Source of the DNA: Aggregicoccus sp. 17bor-14
GTDB lineage: Bacteria; Myxococcota; Myxococcia; Myxococcales; Myxococcaceae
NCBI RefSeq assembly: GCF_009659535.1
Contig: NZ_VJZZ01000006.1
Location: 62,001-126,000, forward strand
Reading direction: 5' to 3'
Length of the DNA stretch: 64,000 nt
The notes under the pieces were generated by a model. The model worked only from the letters and a program-made list of their open reading frames with translations, was not told the origin of the DNA and made no database searches. Shown one piece after another: positions 34,615 through 41,869 of this stretch (position 1 is its first letter; every line of letters starts with the position of its first letter). A program made the position numbers and the translations under genes.

Positions 34615-36101
34615 CAGACGCCCGCGCCCACCTCGAGCACGTAGGTGAGCCGGTCGATGTCCTGGAAGCCGTAGTTCTTCAGGCCGAAGCGCACGCCCCA
34701 GAAGGGGGTGAGCACGCTGAGGAAGCGCAGGGGCGAGCGCGAGAGGTTCACGCGCAGCTTCACGCCGGTCTCGAGCACGAAGGAGGTGCGGCTGGTGCGC
34801 TGTCCGTCCAGCTCCTCGCGGTCCCGCTCCACGCCCGCGGCGAAGTAGGTGTCGAACCAGCGCGACGCCGAGGGCGTGTACATCAGCATCCAGCCGAAGT
34901 CGCGAAAGGCGTGGTCCTTCAGGTACACGCGGTGCACCAGGTAGCCGCCCGCGATGGGGGCCTCCACGTTCCGCACGAGCAGCAGCGGCACGACGAGCGA
35001 CGCGCCCAGCGCGCCGTCCGAGTAGAGCGAGAGCGAGAGCGAGCGCAGCGACTGGCCCTCCTCGAGCCACTCCGCGACCTCGTCCAGGGAGCTGGCCTCC
35101 TGCACCACCGGCCAGTCGGGCACGTCCTTGTCCTTCAGGAAGGGATAGAGGCCGCGCACGCTGCGGGCGCGCTCGGCCGGGGGCAGGGGCCGCAGCGCGT
35201 ACCGGGGCATGGGCGCGTCCCCCACGCGCCGCGCGAGCGCGGCGCGCAGCGGGCTGTCCTCGGGCAGGGGAGGGAAGAGCCGGTCCTCGGGGCGGCGCAC
35301 CTTGGACATCCACGCCTGGTAGCCGCCGCTGAAGAGCAGGCCGCTGCGCGTGGCGTCGCGCACGCCCCAGGCGTCGTTGAGGTGCTGGCTCACGTCGTAG
35401 CCGGGCGTGTAGTAGCCGTCGCTGTTCTTGTCCGTGGCGAGCGCGTGCTTGCCCTCCTCCACCAGCAGGTGCATCGGCAGGCGCGTCTCGTCGGTGGTGT
35501 CGCTGATGTTCCAGAACCAGAAGAGGCCGTGCGCCTTCGCGCTCACCCGGGTGATGGCGACCACCCACTCGGGCGTGCTGCAGCGCATGCCGGTGAGCTC
35601 GTGGAAGGCGTCTCCCTGCGTGGAGAGCACCACCGCCTTGAACTCGGCCCCCTCCACGTCGTGCTCGTGCGCGCCCACGCCCTGCTCGGTGGGGAAGTAG
35701 GCGTAGAAGTGGAGCCGGAAGCTCACCACGTCGCGCAGGTCCACCTGCGTCTGGGCCGGGTCCGCGTTGCGCTGCAGGTGCGCGCCCTCCCTCAGGGTGA
35801 GCTCGCCGAACTGGTAGTAGACGACGGGCGTCGTGCCCGGGGGCTCGAAGGGCAGCGCGATCGGAAGCTGGAGCTCGCCGCCCTCCTCCGCGCGCAGCCC
35901 GGGCTCGTCCGGGGAGAACCAGTAGACGGGGGCGGCGTAGGCCGCGAGGCGCGAGAGCGGGAGCACCGTCTGCGCGCCGTGCCAGATGACGCCGCGCACG
36001 GCGCTCAGCCGGCAGGGCGCAGCCTGCGCGGCCCGCGCCTCGCCACCCCACGCCGGCTGCGACGCCAGCACTGCCAGCACCAACCCCAGGGCTCGGCCCA
36101 T
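34611..36101 (-). CDS. secreted Vps62-like/outer-membrane protein, unknown function
   Basis: This 496-residue protein has a signal peptide ending near AWGGE. The first half contains VSFRLHFYAYFP and VGAHEHDVEGAEFKAVV, reminiscent of the Vps62-like H-E-x-D-x-E motif. The last third (LETGVKLRVNL, LSVLTPFWGVRFGLK, LTYVLEVGAGVW) alternates like membrane strands and ends in an aromatic. The ATG at 36101 has a near-perfect AGGAGGTGA ribosome site. A two-part secreted or outer-membrane protein is likely; no function is known to me. Confidence 0.55.
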   Translation of the reverse strand: MGRALGLVLAVLASQPAWGGEARAAQAAPCRLSAVRGVIWHGAQTVLPLSRLAAYAAPVYWFSPDEPGLRAEEGGELQLPIALPFEPPGTTPVVYYQFGELTLREGAHLQRNADPAQTQVDLRDVVSFRLHFYAYFPTEQGVGAHEHDVEGAEFKAVVLSTQGDAFHELTGMRCSTPEWVVAITRVSAKAHGLFWFWNISDTTDETRLPMHLLVEEGKHALATDKNSDGYYTPGYDVSQHLNDAWGVRDATRSGLLFSGGYQAWMSKVRRPEDRLFPPLPEDSPLRAALARRVGDAPMPRYALRPLPPAERARSVRGLYPFLKDKDVPDWPVVQEASSLDEVAEWLEEGQSLRSLSLSLYSDGALGASLVVPLLLVRNVEAPIAGGYLVHRVYLKDHAFRDFGWMLMYTPSASRWFDTYFAAGVERDREELDGQRTSRTSFVLETGVKLRVNLSRSPLRFLSVLTPFWGVRFGLKNYGFQDIDRLTYVLEVGAGVW

Positions 36102-36234
36102 GTCACCTCCTGGGAGGCAACATCGGGCGCCCGGGCCCCATCGCCAGCCGACCCTTCCGGACGAGGCCACGCGCCGCCTCCGGAGAAACCCCGAGGGGCC
36201 CGCGTGTCCCCGCCCGGCAGGGGAGCGGGCGCGC

Positions 36235-37281
36235 TCAGAAGCGCAGCGCGCTGGTGAGAGAGAGCTCCAGGTGGCTCGTGCGCGGCCCCTCCGGGTGCAG
36301 CCCCTGGCGCCACAGCGCCTCGAGCGTGAAGCCGGGCGCCCCGGGCACCGGCACCCAGTCCACGCCGCCGCCGAAGCTCAGCGCCAGCTCCGTCACCTCC
36401 CGCGACTGCTGGCTCCCGTTGACGACGAACTGCGCGTCCTCGCTCAGCAGGTGCAGCGCCGCCCCCGCGCTGAGCAGGGGCCGCAGCGCGCCGCCCGGGT
36501 TGCCCAGCCAGTAGCGCGCGCGCAGGCCCACGTCCGCGCTCGCCTGGGTGAGGTCCTCGTCCAGCTCCCCGTAGTGGTCCACGAAGTGGTCGAGCTGGCC
36601 GAGCGAGGCCTCGGGGCCCAGCGCGAGGCGCTCGGTCAGTGGCACCAGCAGGTGCAGCCGCACGCGCGAGCCGACCATCGTGCGCTGGTACTCGTCCGGG
36701 TCCAGCAGCAGCCCCAGCCCGAGCCCCAGCTCCACCCGGTCGCGCCGCGCGAAGGGCGCGCTGCCGTCGGAGCCGTAGCTGAGCCGCAGCGCCGCGGGCG
36801 CGCCTGCGCCGGGGCCGTGCAGCGCGGGCCAGCGCTCCGAGCGAGACCCCACCACCACCCCCACGCCGGCGCCCAGGACCGCGCCGACCAGTGCTCCTGC
36901 GCCGGTGAAGAACGGCATGGGCGTGGCGCTGCCGGACTCGCGCAGCCCGTTGGCGAGGATACCGACGAAGGTGGTGAAGCTGGCACTCGCCCAGCCCAGC
37001 GTCGTGCCTCCCCAGAGCGCGCCGGCGAGCGCTCCATTCCGGTGCGCCTCCAGCGCCTGCACCTGCACGAGGGGCACCTCGCGCACCGCTCCGCCCTCGA
37101 GCTGCAGGCGCAGCACCCCGGGCGGGGCCTCCTGCGCGCGCCCGCGCAGCACCTGCGCGCCTGCGTCCGCGTGCAGCCGGGCGCGCACCTCGCTGCCCGG
37201 CTCGAGCTTCACCTCATGCACCGGCGCGTCCTGCTGCGCCAGCGCGAGCACGCCCGCCACCACGAGTCCCAGCATCGCCAT
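36235..37281 (-). CDS. outer-membrane beta-barrel protein
   Basis: This 348-residue exported protein has a short signal peptide (MAMLGLVVAGVLALAQ). A small beta domain (residues 20-75, GSEVRARLHADAGAQVLRG) comes next, then a Gly/Ala-rich hydrophobic stretch (FFTGAGALVGAVLGAGVGVVVG). Amphipathic strands follow and the protein ends ALRF. The last two-thirds look like a barrel (LGLGLGLLLDPDEY, RVRLHLLVPLTERL, GVDWVPVPGAPGFTLE). It is divergent from the acyltransferase gene. No specific family is recognised. Confidence 0.65.
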   Translation of the reverse strand: MAMLGLVVAGVLALAQQDAPVHEVKLEPGSEVRARLHADAGAQVLRGRAQEAPPGVLRLQLEGGAVREVPLVQVQALEAHRNGALAGALWGGTTLGWASASFTTFVGILANGLRESGSATPMPFFTGAGALVGAVLGAGVGVVVGSRSERWPALHGPGAGAPAALRLSYGSDGSAPFARRDRVELGLGLGLLLDPDEYQRTMVGSRVRLHLLVPLTERLALGPEASLGQLDHFVDHYGELDEDLTQASADVGLRARYWLGNPGGALRPLLSAGAALHLLSEDAQFVVNGSQQSREVTELALSFGGGVDWVPVPGAPGFTLEALWRQGLHPEGPRTSHLELSLTSALRF

Positions 37282-37438
37282 CTCTTGCTCTCGGTCTCGG
37301 CCCTGGCCCGGACATAGCGAACTTCCGCGCGCGCCCGCGACGCCCGCGTCCGGCTCGCGCCGCGCCCGGTCCGTCCCACGACATTGCGCAGGACGCGCGC
37401 CGGGGAAGGGCAGAGCTTGGGCGGCAGAGGAGGTCCTC

Positions 37439-38605
37439 ATGACCGCACACACCGCCGACACCCGCCGCCCCGACCTGGACTGGCTCCGGGTGTTCTGCAT
37501 CGCCGTGCTGCTCGCCTACCACGTGGGCATGTTCTTCGTGACGTGGGACTGGCACCTGAAGAACCCGCAGCTGCTGCCCGTGCTCGAGCCGGTGATGGAC
37601 GTGCTGCACGTGGTGCGCATGCCGCTGCTGATGCTCGTGTCGGGCGCGGGCACCGCGTTCGCGCTGCGGCGCCGCTCGCTGGGCGCCTTCGCGCGCGACC
37701 GGGTGAAGCGGCTCGGGGTGCCGGTGCTCTTCGGCATCCTCGCGGTGGTGCCGCCGCAGATCTACGTGGAGCGCGTCTACAAGGGGCAGTTCCACGGCTC
37801 CTTCCTCGCCTTCTGGCCCTCGGTGCTGCGCGGCCAGGCCTACCCCGCGGGCAACACCAGCTGGCACCACCTCTGGTTCGTCGCCTACCTGCTCACCTAC
37901 TGCCTGCTCGCGCTGCCCCTCTTCGCGTGGCTGGGCCGCGCCGCGGGCCGGGCCGCCCTCGCGCGGCTCGAGCGCGGGCTCGCGCGCCCCGGGGCCCTGC
38001 TGCTGCTCTTCCTGCCGCTCGCGGCGCTGCGCATCGCCCTGCGCCGCTACCCGGAGACACACGCGCTCTTCGACGACCCGAAGCTGTGGTCGAGCTACGG
38101 CTATCTCTTCCTCGTGGGCCACCTGCTCGGGCGCATGCCGGGCCTCTTCGACCGGCTCGCCGCCCAGCGCCACCTGCACCTCGGCGCCTTCGCACTGCTG
38201 CTCGCGGCGCTGCTTCCGGAGGCGGAGTTTCCCTTCCCCTTCGAGCACCTGGCGACCTGGGCCATGGCCTGGAGCGGGATGCTCGCGGCGCTGGGCTACG
38301 CGCGCCACCACGTGCGCACCGCGCGCCCGTGGCTGCAGCACGCGCAGGGGCTCGCGTACCCCTTCTACATCTGGCACCAGACGGTCATCCTCGTGCTCGC
38401 GTACGGCCTGCTGCGCTGGAGCCCCGCGCTGGGCCCCTGGGCGCGCTTCGCGCTGCTGCTCGCCGCGTCGGGGGGCGTGAGCTGGGCGCTGAGCGAGGCG
38501 GTGGCGCGCGTGCCGCTGCTGCGGCCCCTCTTCGGCCTCGGGCCCGCGCGCCGTCGCCCCCGGCCGCTCGCAGAGCCGCTGCCCGCGCCCGCGCCGTCCG
38601 CGTAG
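37439..38605 (+). CDS. acyltransferase-3 family membrane protein
   Basis: This 388-residue protein resembles the acyltransferase-3 family, which O-acylates sugars, lipids or peptides at the membrane. It starts RRPDLDWLRVFCIAVLLAYH (conserved D-W/L-R plus His near residue 29) and has about ten spans. A conserved WHHLWFV near residue 143 and a C-terminal FYIWHQTVIL complete the match. The ATG follows AGAGGAGG. It leads a five-gene run: a LytS-type kinase gene begins 10 bases after its stop. Confidence 0.85.
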   Translation: MTAHTADTRRPDLDWLRVFCIAVLLAYHVGMFFVTWDWHLKNPQLLPVLEPVMDVLHVVRMPLLMLVSGAGTAFALRRRSLGAFARDRVKRLGVPVLFGILAVVPPQIYVERVYKGQFHGSFLAFWPSVLRGQAYPAGNTSWHHLWFVAYLLTYCLLALPLFAWLGRAAGRAALARLERGLARPGALLLLFLPLAALRIALRRYPETHALFDDPKLWSSYGYLFLVGHLLGRMPGLFDRLAAQRHLHLGAFALLLAALLPEAEFPFPFEHLATWAMAWSGMLAALGYARHHVRTARPWLQHAQGLAYPFYIWHQTVILVLAYGLLRWSPALGPWARFALLLAASGGVSWALSEAVARVPLLRPLFGLGPARRRPRPLAEPLPAPAPSA

Positions 38606-38615
38606 AGTGCGGGCC

Positions 38616-39734
38616 ATGGCCTCCTCCGCTCCCTCCTGGCGCTGGCCGGCGCTGCGGCTCCGCACGGCGCTCGCCCTGCTGGGCGCCGTCCTGCTGGTGG
38701 GCCTCTGGATGGCGACCACGGTCCACCTCGCGATGCGCGCGGAGGGCAGCACGGAGCCCTGGAGCCGCCCGCTGGTGTGGGAGCTGACCGGGACCCTCGC
38801 GTTCTGGGCGAGCTGCTGGCTGCCCACCGCGGCGGTGCTCAACGCGCCCGCGCCCGCGGGCCGCTGGGGCCGCTTCCTGGGCATCCACCTCGCCAGCTTC
38901 CTCGCCTTCACCGTCCTCAAGAACGCGCTGATGGTGCCGCCGCGCTTCGCCATCTACCGCTGGCTGGGCTGGGGCGAGTACGGCTACCACGCGCTGCCGG
39001 TGCACCTGGGCATGGAGATGATGAAGGACGCGGTGGCGTACGTGCTGTGGGCCGGCGCGTGCCGGGGCGTGTGGGTGTGGCGCGAGCGCCAGGGGCTCGC
39101 GCTGCGCCAGGCGCAGCTCGCCGCGGAGCTGAAGGAGGCGCGGCTGCAGGCGCTCACCGGGCAGCTGGACCCGCACTTCCTCTTCAACGCGCTCAACACC
39201 GTCTCCTCGCTCATGTACGAGGACCTCGCGCGCACCGACCGCCTGCTCGCGGACCTGGGCCAGGTGCTGCGCGCGGGCTTCGACGCGCGCCGCGCCACGT
39301 GGAGCCTCGCGGAGGAGCGCGCCCACACCGAGCGCTACCTCGCGCTGCTGCACGCCCGCTTCGGCGAGCGGCTACAGGTGGCGTGGGAGGTGGCCCCGGG
39401 GCTCGAGGCGCAGGGCGTGCCGCGCTTCTCCCTGCAGCTGCTCGCGGAGAACGCGGTGAAGCACAACCAGGACCGCGCGGAAGCGCTCACGCTGCGGCTC
39501 GCGGCGTGGCGCGACGAGCGCGAGAACGGCGCGCTGCTGCTGCAGGTGGAGGACGACGGGCGCGGCTTCGGCGCGCCCAGCCCCGAGCGGGGCGCGGGGC
39601 TGGGCCTGCGCCACCTGGAGGAGGTGCTGCGCCTGCTGTACGGGGCGGGCGCGCGCGTGGAGCGGGGCGCGGGCGCGCACGGGGGCGCGCAGGTGCGGCT
39701 GGTGCTTCCGGTCCTTCCGGAGGAGGCGGCGTGA
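38616..39734 (+). CDS. LytS/YehU-type sensor histidine kinase
   Basis: This 372-residue kinase has four hydrophobic spans (residues 16-36, 56-76, 88-106 and 135-152) and a short coiled linker. The His-kinase motif QLDPHFLFNALNTVSSL follows with phospho-acceptor H187. An ATPase domain has N (LAENAVKHN) and G (EDDGRGFG, GLGLRHL) boxes. It partners the LytTR regulator overlapping it by 4 nt. It could sense a membrane state linked to the acyltransferase upstream, but that is inference. Confidence 0.88.
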   Translation: MASSAPSWRWPALRLRTALALLGAVLLVGLWMATTVHLAMRAEGSTEPWSRPLVWELTGTLAFWASCWLPTAAVLNAPAPAGRWGRFLGIHLASFLAFTVLKNALMVPPRFAIYRWLGWGEYGYHALPVHLGMEMMKDAVAYVLWAGACRGVWVWRERQGLALRQAQLAAELKEARLQALTGQLDPHFLFNALNTVSSLMYEDLARTDRLLADLGQVLRAGFDARRATWSLAEERAHTERYLALLHARFGERLQVAWEVAPGLEAQGVPRFSLQLLAENAVKHNQDRAEALTLRLAAWRDERENGALLLQVEDDGRGFGAPSPERGAGLGLRHLEEVLRLLYGAGARVERGAGAHGGAQVRLVLPVLPEEAA

Positions 39735-40486
39735 GCGGCCCCTTTCGCGTGCTGGTGGTGGACGACGAGGCGCCGGCGCGCGCGAAGGTGAAGCGCCTGC
39801 TCGCGCAGGACCCGCGCTTCGCCCTCGCGGGCGAGGCGGCGGACGGCCACGCGGCGCTGCGCCTGCTGCAGGACGAGGCCTCGCGGCCGGACCTGCTGCT
39901 GCTGGACGTGCAGATGCCGGGCCTCACGGGCTTCGAGGTGCTCGAGGCCCTGGGCGAGGCCGCGCCCGCAGTCGTCTTCTCCACCGCGTACGACCAGTAC
40001 GCCCTGAGCGCCTTCGAGGCGGCGGCGCTGGACTACCTGCTCAAGCCCTACGACGCCGAGCGCTTCCGTCGCGCGCTGGACCGCGCCCACGTGCAGCTCG
40101 CGGCGGGCCGGGTCGAGGCGCCGGGCGCGCTCTTGCAGGCGGTGCAGCCGCGGCTCGAGCGGCTCATCGTGCGCCAGGGCGAGGGCTGGGTGCCCTTGCG
40201 CCTGGACGCGGTGACGCGGCTCACCGCCGAGGACAAGTACGTGCGCCTGCACGCGGGTGGCCGCGAGCACCTCGTGCGCCAGACGCTCAAGGCGCTGGAG
40301 GCGCGCCTGGACCCCGGGCGCTTCGTGCGCGTGCACCGCAGCGAGCTCGTCGCGCTCGAGGCGGTGGCGCGGCTCGAGCCCTGGACGCACGGCGACGGGC
40401 TCCTGGTGATGCAGGATGGCAGCACCGTCGTCCTCAGCCGCACCCACCGCGATGCCTTCCTCGCCCGCTGGGGCGTGGAGGGCTGA
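39731..40486 (+). CDS. LytTR-family response regulator
   Basis: This 251-residue regulator has a receiver domain (residues 5-120) with DDE at 11-13, phospho-acceptor D59 (LLLDVQMPG) and KPYD. A LytTR DNA-binding domain begins near residue 150 (LTAEDKYVRLHAGG, FVRVHRSELVAL). The GTG overlaps the kinase stop (GTGA). LytTR regulators usually bind paired direct repeats; none is obvious in the immediate upstream sequence. Confidence 0.9.
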   Translation: MSGPFRVLVVDDEAPARAKVKRLLAQDPRFALAGEAADGHAALRLLQDEASRPDLLLLDVQMPGLTGFEVLEALGEAAPAVVFSTAYDQYALSAFEAAALDYLLKPYDAERFRRALDRAHVQLAAGRVEAPGALLQAVQPRLERLIVRQGEGWVPLRLDAVTRLTAEDKYVRLHAGGREHLVRQTLKALEARLDPGRFVRVHRSELVALEAVARLEPWTHGDGLLVMQDGSTVVLSRTHRDAFLARWGVEG

Positions 40487-40503
40487 GCTGAAGGAGCACG
40501 CCC

Positions 40504-41361
40504 ATGACGGACCCCCGGAAGTCTGGCCCGGACAACACCGCCCTCCGCACGGCGCTGTGGCGCGCGCTGCACGTGCTCGCGGACCCGCCGCCGCACGTGT
40601 TCGAGGACACGGTGGGCCTCGCGCTCGCGGCCCCGGAGGAGGGCTGGCAGCAGCGCCCGGACATGGGCGCGTTCACGCGGCCCTTCCGCGCCTCCATCGT
40701 GGCCCGCGCGCGCTTCGTCGAGGACCTCGTCGAGGCGCAGGTCGCGCGCGGCGTCGCGCAGTACGTGCTGCTGGGCGCGGGGCTGGACACCTTTGCCCAG
40801 CGCCGCCCGGAGCTCGGTGCGCGCCTGCGCGTGTTCGAGGTGGACGCGCCGGGGACGCAGGCGTGGAAGCGGCGGCAGCTCGTCGAGCGGGGCCTCGCGG
40901 TCCCCTCCTTCCTGCGCTTCGTGCCGGTGGACTTCGAGCGCGGTGAGTCGTGGCGGGGGCAGCTCGCCATGGCGGGCTTCGACGCCGCGCAGCCCGCCGT
41001 CGTCGCGTCCACCGGCGTGAGCATGTACCTCACGCGCGAGGCGATCGTGGCCACGCTGCGCGACGCCGCAGCGCTCGCCCCGGGCTCCACGCTGGTGATG
41101 TCCTTCATGCTGCCCCTCGAGCGCGCCGAGCCCGCGCTGCGCCCGGGCATCGAGGCCGCGGCGCGGGGAGCCCGCGCGAGCGGCACTCCGTGGCTGAGCT
41201 TCTTCGAGCCCGAGCAGCTGCTCGCCCTGGCGCGCGAGGCGGGCTTTCGCGACGTGGCGCACGTGTCCGCGGACGCGCTCACCGAGCGCTACTTCGCGGG
41301 CCGCACGGACGGCCTGCGCCTGCCCAGCCACTCCGAGGAGCTGCTGGTCGCGACGGCGTAG
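40504..41361 (+). CDS. SAM-dependent methyltransferase, TIGR00027/LCMT-like
   Basis: This 285-residue enzyme has the leucine-carboxyl-methyltransferase-like layout. RARFVEDLVEAQVARGVAQYVLLGAGLDTFAQR (residues 69-101) holds the SAM-binding G-A-G-L-D-T. VFEVDAPGTQAWKR supplies the acidic ribose contact, and STGVSMYLTREA follows. The substrate could be a small metabolite or a protein carboxylate. A GGAG site sits 9 bases upstream. It lies 17 bases after the LytTR regulator and probably belongs to that operon. Confidence 0.85.
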   Translation: MTDPRKSGPDNTALRTALWRALHVLADPPPHVFEDTVGLALAAPEEGWQQRPDMGAFTRPFRASIVARARFVEDLVEAQVARGVAQYVLLGAGLDTFAQRRPELGARLRVFEVDAPGTQAWKRRQLVERGLAVPSFLRFVPVDFERGESWRGQLAMAGFDAAQPAVVASTGVSMYLTREAIVATLRDAAALAPGSTLVMSFMLPLERAEPALRPGIEAAARGARASGTPWLSFFEPEQLLALAREAGFRDVAHVSADALTERYFAGRTDGLRLPSHSEELLVATA

Positions 41362-41504
41362 GGGGCCCGCGCGGCGCCGAGCCCGGACGACGAGAGGCCG
41401 GCAGAGGGCTCGCCGGCCTCCTGCTCGCCGCGCGCGCGCCCGCGTCCCATCTTCCCGGCAGGTGGGCCCCTGCGCACGCGGGGGCCCGGGCGCGGGAGGC
41501 AGCC

Positions 41505-41861
41505 ATGCGCGGAGCACTGGCCGGAGGTCTGGGCGGCATCGGGCTGGGACTCACCTGGGTGGGGCTCGCGGGAATCCTGGGGCGCTTCGCCATCCCGCTG
41601 GGCTTCGTCGTGCTCGCGTGCGCCCTGGCGTCCGCGGGCCTGGCCTTCAGCGAGTCCCACTACCGCCTGCACGCGCCCTGGGGCTTCGCCACCCTGCTCG
41701 GCATCCTCGGGCTCACGGCGTTCGCGTGGGGTCCCGCCTGGTACGCGACCCTGCTGCTGCTCTTCGCCGCGGGCTACGCGAGCCTCGGCGTCCTCGTGCA
41801 CCTGCAGCGCCACGGCCGGCCCCACCTGCCGCACTTCGGACGCGCGCGCGTCCGGACGTAG
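41505..41861 (+). CDS. small integral membrane protein
   Basis: This 118-residue protein has four hydrophobic spans at about residues 4-24, 28-48, 57-74 and 76-94, with a basic C-terminal tail. The ATG follows GGGAGG. No family is recognised. It lies downstream of the methyltransferase on the same strand, but a 143-base gap makes co-transcription uncertain. Confidence 0.55.
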   Translation: MRGALAGGLGGIGLGLTWVGLAGILGRFAIPLGFVVLACALASAGLAFSESHYRLHAPWGFATLLGILGLTAFAWGPAWYATLLLLFAAGYASLGVLVHLQRHGRPHLPHFGRARVRT

Positions 41862-41869
41862 GCCGGCGC

